Source of the DNA: Paralcaligenes sp. KSB-10
GTDB taxonomy: Bacteria > Pseudomonadota > Gammaproteobacteria > Burkholderiales > Burkholderiaceae_B
Assembly (NCBI RefSeq): GCF_021266465.1
Contig: NZ_CP089848.1
Location: forward strand, 2,418,001-2,482,000
Length of the DNA: 64,000 bases
Direction: 5' to 3'
Shown piece after piece: positions 51,630 to 61,143 of the stretch. The position numbers were made by a program, and so were the translations under genes. The stretch's first letter is position 1, and each line of letters begins with the position of its first letter. The notes under the pieces were generated by a model. That model was not told the DNA's origin. It saw nothing but the letters and a program-made list of their open reading frames with translations, and made no database searches.

Positions 51630-53449
51630 GCGATTGCTTTTTTAGTCCTTCTTTTCTTGCTGCGGCGGCGCCAGCGGAAGTAGGCGGTACGATCGTCTTC
51701 CTCGCTCAGGCGCAAAGCCCGCACCTGCATCAAATCCTTGCGTGCGATCAAGCCTATCAACCGTCCGTTGGCACGATCGACAATAGGGATACGCCCCACA
51801 CCCGACAACGCCATACGATCGGCAACCCTGCCAGTCATTTCATCGGGATAACCCAGCATCAGATCCTGATCCTGCATCACCTCCTGAAGTGTACTATCTT
51901 CGAGCTCCTTGTCGAGCGACCAGGCCAGGCTGTCGGCACGCGACACTAGGCCAAGAACGCGCTGATTTTCATCGACGACCGGGTAGCTGGTGTGGCGATG
52001 CTCGACCGTGGTAAAGAATGCGATTGTCTCAGCCACCGTCGTACTGGCCGGCAACGTTTTCACCGTCTTGGTCATGACGCTGCCCGCGCGCACCAGATCG
52101 AACGCATCGACATGATATTCACGCGTAATGTGATGGCCGTGGCGCGCAATTTTTTCAGTCAGGATGGACCGTTTCAGCAGAAGAACCGTCAGTCCGTAGG
52201 CGAACAGGCAGGCCGTCAATACAGGCAGCAAGACTTCGAAATTGCCAGTCAGCTCAACGGCGAACAAGGAAGACGTCAGGGGCGCACGCATGGTGCCGCC
52301 CATCATGGCGGCCATGCCGAGCAAGGCCCAGAACCCCGGATCGGCATGCGGCAGCCAGGGCGTTAGCAGTGCGCCAATAGCACCGCCGAAAATAAGCAAA
52401 GGGGCCAGGACCCCGCCGGACGTGCCCGAACCCAGGGCGACCGACCAGATAATGACCTTGACCACCAACAACAGCGCCACGGTGCGCATCGTCAGGTCAT
52501 TGGCCAGCAAGTGGGTAATGTTGTCGTAGCCTACCCCCAAAGCCGCCGGCTCGATCAAACCGCCCAGACCGATGATCAACCCCCCCATGGCAGGCCACCA
52601 CATCCAGTGTATGGGCAGCCTTTCAAAGAAGTCTTCGCAGGCGTACACAATGGCTGTCAGCAGCCCTGAACCCAAACCCGCTATGATGCCCATCAAGGCC
52701 CAGGCCAGGACATGGTGCACGGAAACCGTAACCCCTCCGGCATACGGGAAAATGGGGGCGGTACCCATGACCAGCGGACGTATGGCAGCCGCCACGATCG
52801 AAGCGACGGCCACGGGCAGGAAACTGCGCGGCTTCCATTCGAACAGCAAAAGCTCTACCGCGAGAAGAATCGCCGCAATCGGCGTGCCGAATATGGCGGT
52901 CATCCCTGCCGCGGCACCAGCCACCAGCAAGGTTTTCCGCTCGCTGGATGTCATGTGTATAAGCTGAGCCAATAAAGAGCCGATCGCCCCGCCCGTCATG
53001 ATGATCGGGCCTTCGGCGCCAAACGGCCCGCCCGACCCAATGGAAATGGCCGACGACAAAGGCTTGAGCACGGCCACTTTGGGAGAGATGCGGCTCTTGC
53101 CTATGAGAATGGCCTCCATGGCTTCCGGAATACCGTGGCCGCGAATCTTTTCGGAGCCATAGCGGGCCATGAGACCTATGATCAGGCAGCCTATTACAGG
53201 CACGAATGCGACATACCAACCAAAAGGGGTGCCTGAAATAGGCAGGTGTTCGAAAGAAAAACGGCCGTAATAGGCGATATCGGTGCACAGCGCAATCAGC
53301 TTGATGAGCACCCATGCGGAGGCCATACCGAATATGCCCACCAGCACCGCCATCCCCATCAACAGTAAAACGCGTTTATCGGTAGTGAAGTCACCCAGTT
53401 CTGGCGGCGTCGCGGCGGCACCCTGAGGCAAAGCTTTAGGGGAAGACAT
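51626..53449 (-). CDS. ClC-family chloride channel/antiporter with CBS domains
   Basis: A 607-residue ClC protein. The pore motifs are GHGIPE, SIGSGGPFGAEGPIIM (including the gating Glu of GAEGP) and SGTSGGVLAPLL. About twelve helices are followed by a cytoplasmic CBS pair (about residues 455-580, for example GSVMTKTVKTLPASTTVAE). Such proteins move chloride or other anions, some coupled to protons. It precedes dacC with a 4-base overlap. A perfect palindrome lies about 100 bases upstream. Confidence 0.93.
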   Translation of the reverse strand: MSSPKALPQGAAATPPELGDFTTDKRVLLLMGMAVLVGIFGMASAWVLIKLIALCTDIAYYGRFSFEHLPISGTPFGWYVAFVPVIGCLIIGLMARYGSEKIRGHGIPEAMEAILIGKSRISPKVAVLKPLSSAISIGSGGPFGAEGPIIMTGGAIGSLLAQLIHMTSSERKTLLVAGAAAGMTAIFGTPIAAILLAVELLLFEWKPRSFLPVAVASIVAAAIRPLVMGTAPIFPYAGGVTVSVHHVLAWALMGIIAGLGSGLLTAIVYACEDFFERLPIHWMWWPAMGGLIIGLGGLIEPAALGVGYDNITHLLANDLTMRTVALLLVVKVIIWSVALGSGTSGGVLAPLLIFGGAIGALLTPWLPHADPGFWALLGMAAMMGGTMRAPLTSSLFAVELTGNFEVLLPVLTACLFAYGLTVLLLKRSILTEKIARHGHHITREYHVDAFDLVRAGSVMTKTVKTLPASTTVAETIAFFTTVEHRHTSYPVVDENQRVLGLVSRADSLAWSLDKELEDSTLQEVMQDQDLMLGYPDEMTGRVADRMALSGVGRIPIVDRANGRLIGLIARKDLMQVRALRLSEEDDRTAYFRWRRRSKKRRTKKAIA

Positions 53450-53540
53450 TAAAAAAGGTCCTGCGGATAGGCAATGAAGAAAGGAATAAGGACTCGCATA
53501 CGCCGCATCGGTAAACGGGTCTAGTAGTGCGGGAAGCCGA

Positions 53541-53571
53541 CTGATTTATATCGTATCACGATATAAATCAG
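53541..53571. promoter_or_regulatory. Perfect 13-base inverted repeat upstream of the ClC gene
   Basis: CTGATTTATATCG and its exact complement flank TATCA. The site is AT-rich in GC-rich surroundings and lies 92-122 bases before the ClC start. It looks like an operator rather than a terminator because no T-run follows. The regulator is not identifiable. Confidence 0.6.
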
Positions 53572-53653
53572 TATTTCAAACCTTCAAAGCGATTTTCTTC
53601 TGGAAAACCCTTAACTGTCGCGTTCGTGCGACGGTGCTTCTTCGCGTTCAGGA

Positions 53654-54275
53654 TAAAGACGCCGCAGGGTGGGCGGTGCTGTGTAGTCCGGCACGTCCAG
53701 CGGTCGTGGTGCTACGCACCCCGACTGCCCGGGTCTGCCTCGTCCAGGCGGGCGTCGGGCGAACTCGCCCGGCCTCGCGAGGCCGGGCTCAGACAGCGCC
53801 CGCCGAAGGCCCCCGCCTTCCCTTCGTCAGCACCCGGCGCTGGACTACCGCCGGACTACACAGCACCGCCCACCCTGCGGCTTGCGTTGAGGCAATGCAT
53901 CGAGAGATACGTTGGGGTTATGCACCGAGAGAAACGTTCAGGCCATGGACCGAGATATACGTTGGGCCGGCAAGCTCATTCCAGGCAAGCCATAACGCGA
54001 GCCGTCTATCGGGGCTTGGGGTCAGGACCGGCGTAAGGCGTGCGCCGGATTTAGCTCGGCAAGGCGGGGGTAGTCGGCGGGCGCTGTCTGAACGGAGCCT
54101 CGCGCAGTGTGCGAGGCGCAGTGAGTTCGCCCGACGCCCGCCTTGACGAGCTAAATCCGGATGAAGCACGCCGTGCCGGCCCTGACCCCAAGCCCCGATA
54201 GACGGCGTCTTCAAATACCTATCCTCCACCAAATCCCGTAACCACTCGAGTGCCATAAACAACGCAAACCAAAAA
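53654..54275. repeat. Composite hairpin element, copy 3 (inverted, one end missing)
   Basis: This copy is in the opposite orientation to copies 1 and 2. Hairpin B is 53661-53881, hairpin A is 54002-54205. The A-side terminal repeat is present (ending CAAACCAAAAA at 54275); the B-side tail and terminal repeat are absent. The 25-base linker unit occurs three times in tandem (53891-53915, 53916-53940, 53941-53965). The element ends 4 bases from the stop codon of the MarR gene, as copy 2 does beside its neighbour. Confidence 0.83.
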
Positions 54276-54279
54276 TGCC

Positions 54280-54714
54280 TTAATTATCGAAATGCTTCAG
54301 CAGTCCCGCCAACAGCGGCCGTATGGCACGCAATTCTTCCAGATGGGCAGCCGACAAATCGGCCAGCTTATGTTCAGCCAGCGGGGTCAAGGACACCCGT
54401 ACACGGCGCCGGTCGGATAAATCGCGCAACCGCTCGACCAACCCCATGCGTACCAAGCGGCCCACCAGTTCGACCGCGCTGTGGTGACGTATCATCAGGC
54501 GTTCGGCAATGTCACCCACGCTGGGGGCTTCGGGCATCGCCTTGATGGCCAGCAAGGCCTGATGCTGTTGCGGCGCCAGCCCTTCCGATACCGCTGCAGT
54601 TTCACTGAAAACAATGAAACGCCGCAGAGCATATCTGAAGGTAGCCAACGTCTTGTAGTCATCGCTGTTGAGTTGACGCACGGCATCAAGGGCGCGGATA
54701 TTGGAAGTAGTCAC
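54280..54714 (-). CDS. MarR-family transcriptional regulator
   Basis: A 144-residue winged-helix regulator. The recognition region is PSVGDIAERLMIRHHSAVELVGRL, followed by the wing LVERLRDLSDRRRVRVSLT. It starts with GTG at 54714, 46 bases after the serA stop on the same strand, so it may be co-transcribed with serA. The ligand and targets are unknown. The composite element copy 3 abuts its 3' end. Confidence 0.92.
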   Translation of the reverse strand: MTTSNIRALDAVRQLNSDDYKTLATFRYALRRFIVFSETAAVSEGLAPQQHQALLAIKAMPEAPSVGDIAERLMIRHHSAVELVGRLVRMGLVERLRDLSDRRRVRVSLTPLAEHKLADLSAAHLEELRAIRPLLAGLLKHFDN

Positions 54715-54759
54715 TCGACGATTCTAAACCATCAACCCTTGATTCCGGTGCAATGTCAT

Positions 54760-55959
54760 TTACACCAGATTGCAGCGCACGGTAATCGGATGCGTGCGCA
54801 AAGCGGAAATCACGACATCGTCGACGGTGCCCTCGACGTCGGAAATCACATAGCCGATCTGGCCGCGCGTCTGTAATTGCTGGCTCACAATATTCAGGCC
54901 ATGCTCCGCCATCATATTGCTCAAAGTGCCCAACGCACCGGGTAGATTACGGTGAACATGCAGAATGCGCGCCGACCCGGCAGCTTCCTGGTAGGGAATC
55001 TCGGGAAAATTGACCGCGCCTTTCGATGTCCCACTCTGCAAAAAGCGCACCAGCTTCTCGGCAACCTCGCGGCCTATGTTTTCCTGCGACTCCTGAGTGC
55101 TGCCGCCGATATGCGGCGTCAGAATCACATTATTCATCCCGATCAGCGGGCTGGCCAGGGGCTCGTCGACGCTTTTTGGTTCGGCAGGAAAAACATCCAG
55201 CGCGGCTCCAGAAAGGTGCCCGCTGGCCAAGGCGGCATGCAAGGCATCAATGTCCACAACCGTGCCGCGTGACGCATTGATCAATATGGCTCCCGCCTTC
55301 ATGGCCGCCAAAGCCGCCGCGTCGATAATATCTTTGGTGCCGCGCCCGCCCGGCACATGCAAAGTCACGACATCGGACTGGGCCAGCAAGGCTTCCAGCG
55401 TGGTGCAGGCGCGCGCATTGCCCAAAGGCAGTTTGGCTTCGATATCGTGAAACACCACGCGCATGCCGGCCGTTTCAGCCAGGGTACCCACCTGCGACCC
55501 GATATTGCCGTAACCGACGATCCCCAGGGTTTTACCGCGCGCCTCAAACGCACCGGCCGCCGACTTATCCCAGTGCCCCTGGTGTACCCGGGCATTTTTT
55601 TCGGGAATGCGGCGCAACAGCAAAATAGCCTCGGCCAACACCAGTTCGGCTACCGAACGTGTATTCGAAAATGGCGCATTGAAAACCGGCATGCCATGCA
55701 GCATGGCTGTTTCGAGATCGACCTGATTGGTGCCTATGCAAAAACAGCCCACGGCACGCAAATCGGGCAAATCCGACAGCAGGGCTGCGTCAAGATGCGT
55801 GCGGGAACGAATCCCTACCACTTGTGCGCCCGCCAGGGCTTGACGCAAATGGTCGGGCGGCAGGGCCGAGGCATGCGCCGTGATATCGCTCAAGCCGGCA
55901 GCGGCAAAAACCTCTCTGGCACTAGGGTGAATATTTTCAAACAGGACGATGCGGGTCAT
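54760..55959 (-). CDS. serA: D-3-phosphoglycerate dehydrogenase
   Basis: A 399-residue E. coli-type SerA, first enzyme of serine synthesis. The NAD motif is GIVGYGNIGSQVG, the catalytic His region is TPHIGGSTQESQENIG, and a C-terminal ACT domain (about residues 325-399, HRNLPGALGTLSNMMAEHG) allows serine feedback. The start is uncertain between ATG 55959, ATG 55965 and TTG 55974; I chose 55959 because GGA is then 6 bases upstream. Confidence 0.93.
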   Translation of the reverse strand: MTRIVLFENIHPSAREVFAAAGLSDITAHASALPPDHLRQALAGAQVVGIRSRTHLDAALLSDLPDLRAVGCFCIGTNQVDLETAMLHGMPVFNAPFSNTRSVAELVLAEAILLLRRIPEKNARVHQGHWDKSAAGAFEARGKTLGIVGYGNIGSQVGTLAETAGMRVVFHDIEAKLPLGNARACTTLEALLAQSDVVTLHVPGGRGTKDIIDAAALAAMKAGAILINASRGTVVDIDALHAALASGHLSGAALDVFPAEPKSVDEPLASPLIGMNNVILTPHIGGSTQESQENIGREVAEKLVRFLQSGTSKGAVNFPEIPYQEAAGSARILHVHRNLPGALGTLSNMMAEHGLNIVSQQLQTRGQIGYVISDVEGTVDDVVISALRTHPITVRCNLV

Positions 55960-56011
55960 AGACATTCCAGGCAAACAACAAATAACTATTGTGCCGCATC
56001 ATTTACGTAGA

Positions 56012-56042
56012 AACCCTTACACCCCTGTTACGTGTAAGGGTT
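56012..56042. promoter_or_regulatory. Inverted repeat between serA and the FAD monooxygenase gene
   Basis: AACCCTTACAC and its exact complement GTGTAAGGGTT are separated by 9 bases. The site is between two divergent genes (53 bases from serA, 63 from the monooxygenase ATG), so an operator is more likely than a terminator. No matching regulator is assigned. Confidence 0.5.
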
Positions 56043-56105
56043 AAATCGGTCTCGCCCATGCCTTTTATATTGACCCGGCATATACGGCATAGCACACTGG
56101 CTTTT

Positions 56106-57344
56106 ATGGATGATCCAGTGCAAACCAGTAGTAATACTCGCTGCTGCATAGTCGGAGGCGGCCCGGCCGGCATGATGCTGGGGCTGCTGCTGGCGCGTGC
56201 GGGGGTTGCCGTCACAGTCCTTGAAAAACACGGCGACTTCCTGCGCGATTTTCGCGGCGATACCGTGCATCCGTCCACTCTTGATATCCTTTCCGAACTC
56301 GGTCTGAAAAAGCGTTTCGATGCATTGCCGCAACACCGTGTCACCGGAATCGAAGGTTTATTTGCCGACGGCATCCACGCACTAGGCGATTTCCGTGGTC
56401 TGAAGCCATTCCCTTATATGGCCCTGGTGCCTCAATGGGACCTGCTGACACTGCTTGCCGACGAGGCCGAACGATATCCCAACTTCACCCTGCGCATGCG
56501 CTGCGAGGCCACCGAGCTCATACGCCGGGAAGACACGGGCCGTGTGGCGGGAGTTATCACCCATACTCCCGAAGGTCCGCTGCATATCGGCGCCGATCTG
56601 GTCATAGGCTGCGACGGCCGTCATTCACGCCTGCGAAATGCGGCGGGGCTGCGGCCCCGCGATCTGGGATCTCCCATGGACGTGCTTTGGTTTCGCCTGC
56701 CGCGACACGCCACGGACCCCGACGGGACCTATGGCGTCCCGGGACGCGGCACCCTCCTGGTCCTGCTCAATCGCACTGACTACTGGCAAATTGCCTGCGT
56801 CATCCCCAAAGGTGGCGCCGCACAGCTGCGTGAACGGCCCATTGCCGAATTCCAGGCACGCATTGCGCGGCGTGTCGATTTCCTGGGCGATCGGGTCAAT
56901 TCCATTGCGTCATGGGACGATATCAAGCTGCTGGAAGTCCGTGTCGATCGGCTGCCTCAGTGGCATTGCCCGGGCCTGCTGCTGATCGGCGATGCGGCGC
57001 ACGCGATGTCGCCGATAGGCGGGGTCGGCATCAATCTGGCCATACAAGATGCCGTGGCTGCCGCAAACCTCCTTGCGCCGGTGCTTCTCGCACCCGGCCT
57101 GCCCGATGAAGCGACACTGGCCGCCGTACAGCAGCGCCGCCTCCTGCCCACCAAAATCATCCAGGCGATCCAGATTTTTCTGCAACGCAGAATCATTGCC
57201 CGCGTGCTGGCCGCCCACGACGACGGCAAACTGGTGGCACTGCCCGGCGCGGCGCGGTTTCTACTGCGATTCCGATTGATCCGTTCGATTCCCGCGCGCG
57301 TATTCGGCGTGGGTTTCCGCCGCGAACATATTGATTCGCCCTAA
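56106..57344 (+). CDS. FAD-dependent monooxygenase (UbiH/PHBH-like)
   Basis: A 412-residue flavoprotein hydroxylase. The FAD motifs are CCIVGGGPAGMMLGLLLARAG (N-terminal GxGxxG, shown in part), LVIGCDGRHSRLR (DG motif) and LLIGDAAHAMSPIGGVGIN (GD motif). The N-terminal start is uncertain; the ATG at 56106 avoids an unlikely Cys/Arg-rich leader present in the open frame from 55989. It probably hydroxylates an aromatic compound or catalyses a related oxidation. Confidence 0.88.
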   Translation: MDDPVQTSSNTRCCIVGGGPAGMMLGLLLARAGVAVTVLEKHGDFLRDFRGDTVHPSTLDILSELGLKKRFDALPQHRVTGIEGLFADGIHALGDFRGLKPFPYMALVPQWDLLTLLADEAERYPNFTLRMRCEATELIRREDTGRVAGVITHTPEGPLHIGADLVIGCDGRHSRLRNAAGLRPRDLGSPMDVLWFRLPRHATDPDGTYGVPGRGTLLVLLNRTDYWQIACVIPKGGAAQLRERPIAEFQARIARRVDFLGDRVNSIASWDDIKLLEVRVDRLPQWHCPGLLLIGDAAHAMSPIGGVGINLAIQDAVAAANLLAPVLLAPGLPDEATLAAVQQRRLLPTKIIQAIQIFLQRRIIARVLAAHDDGKLVALPGAARFLLRFRLIRSIPARVFGVGFRREHIDSP

Positions 57345-57388
57345 GCCGTCATTGCTTACCCGACATCGGCAAATGTCCGCTGTCAAAA

Positions 57389-58390
57389 TCAGGCCAGCGC
57401 CAGCAATGTCCTTCCCGATGTGCCGCCCTGCACCTGGCGCTCACAATGCTCAAGAAGGCCATCCAGCGACACCTCGCGCACATGAGCGCGCAACACGGAA
57501 AAATCGGGCTTCCAGTCGGATGCCAGCCTGGCCCACAAACGTTTTCGCACATCGCGAGGAGCATTCGCCTGTATGCCCAGCATGGTCACATTGCGCAATA
57601 TGAAAGGCAGCACATTGCCGGAAAAAGCGTTGTCCGCCGCATTTCCCACCGAGGCCAGCACACCATCGTTCTGCAAAGAACGCAACATCCAGGACAGTGT
57701 CGAACCGCCCACATTATCGATGGCGGCTGCAAAGCGAGGCTCCTCCACAGGCCGCCGGGCGTCGTCAAACGACGCCTCAATAACCTCGTCGGCGCCAAGC
57801 GCCCGCAATGCCTGGGAGTTGCCCAGGTTGCGCGTCAGCGCCGCCACCCGATAACCCGCACGCTTGAGGATGCCAATGGCCATGATTCCCACGGCGCCTG
57901 TGCTTCCGCTGACCGCCACCAGGCCTGATTCGGGCGACACGCCCATGCGCTCAAAGCGCTCCAGCGCCAGCGCGCACGTAAAAGCAGGCACGCCCAATAT
58001 GGCAATTTCATGCGCGCTCAAGCCCACCGGCAGCAACATGGCATGCGCGGCGGGCACCCGGACGATTTCTGAAAACCCGCCGTCGTACTCAATACCCGTC
58101 TGGAATCCATGCACCAGCACGGTCGAACCCGGCCCTATTCCCGGCGCATCTCCTTCCAGCACCTCTCCCACCAGCTCGATGCCGGCAATGCGCGGCGAAC
58201 CGGTCAAAATGCGCGCCTTGCCGGTTACGGCCAGACTGTCCTTGTAGTTGATCCCACTCCAGCGCGCGCGCACAATCAATTCGCCCGGGGTCAGGTCGTT
58301 CACCCCCAAGGCTTCGACACGGCTTTCGACGCCGCGATCGCGGCGATATGTACGCAGGCCGCGAAAACGTGGAGCAAGAGGGGACGGCAT
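57389..58390 (-). CDS. Acrylyl-CoA reductase-like MDR oxidoreductase (AcuI/YhdH family)
   Basis: A 333-residue zinc-free medium-chain reductase. The N-terminal WSGINYKDSLAVTGKARIL and the NADPH-binding VSGSTGAVGIMAIGIL are typical of the AcuI/YhdH group, which reduces acrylyl-CoA or similar enoyl compounds. It is divergent from an acyl-CoA dehydrogenase gene 147 bases away. A role in the adjoining CoA-thioester pathway is likely but the substrate is not known. Confidence 0.9.
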   Translation of the reverse strand: MPSPLAPRFRGLRTYRRDRGVESRVEALGVNDLTPGELIVRARWSGINYKDSLAVTGKARILTGSPRIAGIELVGEVLEGDAPGIGPGSTVLVHGFQTGIEYDGGFSEIVRVPAAHAMLLPVGLSAHEIAILGVPAFTCALALERFERMGVSPESGLVAVSGSTGAVGIMAIGILKRAGYRVAALTRNLGNSQALRALGADEVIEASFDDARRPVEEPRFAAAIDNVGGSTLSWMLRSLQNDGVLASVGNAADNAFSGNVLPFILRNVTMLGIQANAPRDVRKRLWARLASDWKPDFSVLRAHVREVSLDGLLEHCERQVQGGTSGRTLLALA

Positions 58391-58537
58391 GGCATGTTTC
58401 TCGGGAGTGGAAGAGGCTCAAGCTGACCATGAAAGCCGGCTCCTGTCCAGACGGCGTGCCGCAGTGCGAAACATCGATTTACCTGGCACGGCAATCTGCG
58501 CATCATTAGGCCTTTCGTTCCATCCAGGACCACCTTC

Positions 58538-59776
58538 ATGAGCAGACTCTTTCAGGACCACTACAACGATGCCCTGTCGCAGGACGAACAGCAATGGCTG
58601 CATCGTGTGCGTGAACTCTGCGTCGACACCATTGGTCCCGGCGCGGCCGAAACGGCCCGCAACGACACCTTTGCCTGGAACACATTTCGCCTGCTGGCCG
58701 ATGCGGGCATCCTGGCCACCGCATTTCCCCGACAATATGGCGGCAGCGATGCGCGGCAACAACTCAGGATCAGGCTGATCGAAGAACTGGGTCGGGTTTG
58801 CAGTGCCGCGGCATCGATGGTGACCGGTGCGGACCTCTCCGCGCGGGCCATCGTCGCCGGCGCCTCCGGCGAGGTCAAGCAGGAACTCATCCCCTCGCTG
58901 TGCACCGGCCGGATCCAGGCGGCCTTCGCCCTGACGGAACCCGGCGCCGGCTCCGATGTACGCGGCCTGCAAAGCGTGGCCGTCGCCACCAACAGCGGCT
59001 ATGTGGTCAGCGGACGCAAAAAATTCATTACACGCGCCAGCACCTCGGACTGGCTGGTCGTGGTGGCACGTTGCCGCCGGACTGCAACGTCCGGGCAAAA
59101 AGACGAGGAACCCCTGGTGGCCCTGCTGATTCCGTGCAACGCCCCCGGCGTGCGCATCGGTCCCGAAACGGGCAAGCTGGGCTGGTACGGCGTACCCATC
59201 AGCGAAATCGAACTGGACCAGGTAAGTGTTGCCGAACGCTGGCGCCTGGGCGCCGAAGGCGAAGGTTTTTCCCTGGCACAGGATGCCTTGGTCCGGGCTC
59301 GACTAGGCCATGCTTCGATGGCGCTAGGCCGCGCCATCGGCGCCGTCGAAATTGCCGCGACGTACTGCAATGATCGCGAGGTTTTTGGCAAACGGCTCGG
59401 CAGCCATCAAGGCGTACAGTGGATGCTGGCCGACATGGTCACACAGATAGAAGCCTCGCGCGCTCTGCTCGCCAATGCGGCCGCCGCTTACGACCGGGGC
59501 GATCCACAGTCGCACATCCAGGCATCCATGGCCAAATTGCACGCAACAGACCTGGGCATGCGGGTCGTGACCGACGCGCTGCAACTGACAGGTGGGCGCG
59601 GCTACCTGCAGGATTTTCCCTTGGAGCGCTTTTTCCGCGACGCCAAGCTGAATCAAATTGGCGAGGGTTCAAGCGAAGTGCATAAAACCGTCATCGGACG
59701 AGACGTCGTACGCCGCGCCCGGGAGTCAGATCGTCATCCCTGCCTGGATGCAAACAGGCTAGCCACAGACTGGTAA
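58538..59776 (+). CDS. Acyl-CoA dehydrogenase
   Basis: A 412-residue flavoenzyme. Motifs: FALTEPGAGSDVRGL (FAD/substrate contact), GGRGYLQDFPLERFFRDAK and the C-terminal QIGEGSSEVHKTVIGR, whose Glu is the expected catalytic base. It oxidises an acyl-CoA at the alpha-beta position. It is convergent with the CaiB-type transferase (7 bases between stops). The chain specificity is not evident. Confidence 0.93.
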   Translation: MSRLFQDHYNDALSQDEQQWLHRVRELCVDTIGPGAAETARNDTFAWNTFRLLADAGILATAFPRQYGGSDARQQLRIRLIEELGRVCSAAASMVTGADLSARAIVAGASGEVKQELIPSLCTGRIQAAFALTEPGAGSDVRGLQSVAVATNSGYVVSGRKKFITRASTSDWLVVVARCRRTATSGQKDEEPLVALLIPCNAPGVRIGPETGKLGWYGVPISEIELDQVSVAERWRLGAEGEGFSLAQDALVRARLGHASMALGRAIGAVEIAATYCNDREVFGKRLGSHQGVQWMLADMVTQIEASRALLANAAAAYDRGDPQSHIQASMAKLHATDLGMRVVTDALQLTGGRGYLQDFPLERFFRDAKLNQIGEGSSEVHKTVIGRDVVRRARESDRHPCLDANRLATDW

Positions 59777-59783
59777 ATCGCCA

Positions 59784-61001
59784 TCAGATCACACCTTCTC
59801 TGCGCAGGTCCTCCAGCTCCGCCGAATCAAGACCGAACTCGCCATAGACCTCGGCGTTATGTTCGCCCACTCCGGGACCGGACCTCGGGGCCGGCGCAGG
59901 ACGGCCCTTCACACGCGGCACCACGCACGGCGCCGGAATCGATCCCAGATCGGGATCGTCCAGCCGAATAACCGCTTCGCGCGCAATGAACTGCGGATCT
60001 TGAAGAATATCGACGATGTTGTAGGTCTTGCTATAAGGCACGCCAACCGCATCCAGCGCCGTCACAATGACCGCGTAGGGCTGGGCGCCGAACCAGCCCG
60101 ACAATAAATCATCCAGTTCGGAGCAGTGGGCCACCCTCTCGATATTGGTGCGAAAGCGCTCATCCTCGGCCAGTCCGGGCTGGCCTATCGCCGCACACAA
60201 TCGCTGGAAGATCACGTCGGACGACGCCACCAGTGAGAAATGCACCCCATCGACGCTGCGATACATATTCGATGGCGCGGTATAGCTGGCCAGGTTCCCA
60301 TTGCGGGAGCGCACCAGCCCTTGCTGTTCGTACTCCACCGCCAGAGGATCCATCATCCTGAACAAGGCCTCGGTTGCCGACAAATCAATTTCCGCCCCGG
60401 CCGATTCAGGGTCGGCGCGCAAGCGCGCGACTTCGGCGGCGATCGAGAAAGCGCCGAACAGTCCCGCTACGACATCGCCCACCGGAAAATTCATGTGCAT
60501 GGGCGCACCGCCCGCCTCCCCTGCCAGATTCGTAAAGCCGCTCATCGCTTCGAAGATGCGGGCAAATCCCGGCCGGCTGCGATAAGGTCCGCTCTGGCCA
60601 AATCCGGTGAGCCGCAAGACGATCAGCCGTGGATTGGCCGCCAACAGGGTCGCGAAATCCAGCCCCCAGCGCTCCAGGGTGCCCGACCGAAAATTCTCGA
60701 CAAGCACATCGAATCCGCTCAACATCTTCAACAACAGCATTTTTCCGCGAGGTTTACGCACATCGAGGGTAATGCCGCGCTTGCCTCGATTGGATACCTT
60801 CCAGTAGAGCGGTATTCCATTTTTTACAGGCGCCAGCTTGCGCATGGGATCGCTGCCATCGGGCAATTCCAGCTTCACCACGTCGGCGCCCAGGTCGGCG
60901 CACAAAGTCGCAGCGAATGGCGCCGCCAGCACCGTGGCCATATCGAGGATACGCACACCGCTCAAAGCACCGCTCATTTTGCCAACAGGTTTGTCATTCA
61001 A
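59784..61001 (-). CDS. CaiB/BaiF-family CoA-transferase
   Basis: A 405-residue type III CoA-transferase. The N-terminal LSGVRILDMATVLAAPFAA, LGADVVKLE and NRGKRGITLDVRKPRG motifs are characteristic; the predicted catalytic Asp is in FPVGDVVAGLFGA (about residue 180). I chose a TTG start at 61001, with GGAG 6 bases upstream; an ATG at 60977 is the alternative. It likely activates an organic acid by CoA exchange, feeding the neighbouring acyl-CoA dehydrogenases. Confidence 0.92.
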   Translation of the reverse strand: MNDKPVGKMSGALSGVRILDMATVLAAPFAATLCADLGADVVKLELPDGSDPMRKLAPVKNGIPLYWKVSNRGKRGITLDVRKPRGKMLLLKMLSGFDVLVENFRSGTLERWGLDFATLLAANPRLIVLRLTGFGQSGPYRSRPGFARIFEAMSGFTNLAGEAGGAPMHMNFPVGDVVAGLFGAFSIAAEVARLRADPESAGAEIDLSATEALFRMMDPLAVEYEQQGLVRSRNGNLASYTAPSNMYRSVDGVHFSLVASSDVIFQRLCAAIGQPGLAEDERFRTNIERVAHCSELDDLLSGWFGAQPYAVIVTALDAVGVPYSKTYNIVDILQDPQFIAREAVIRLDDPDLGSIPAPCVVPRVKGRPAPAPRSGPGVGEHNAEVYGEFGLDSAELEDLRREGVI

Positions 61002-61143
61002 TTGCTTCTCCGTATAAAACCACGCCATCGACGGCATGACTTGACAGGGTTATGCCACGGAACAAACATCAAGCTCAATCACCATTTTGCACAGCGAAAC
61101 AAGTGCCGCAATAGATTGATTCGACGCGAAGGCCAGCCATATC

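Noticed and set aside
53891-53965. CRISPR array
   Set aside because: The three 25-base units are contiguous with no spacers, and no cas genes are present.
53626-54262. Open frames of 114-170 codons in composite element 3
   Set aside because: They run through the hairpins and share sequence with frames in the opposite orientation of the other copies.
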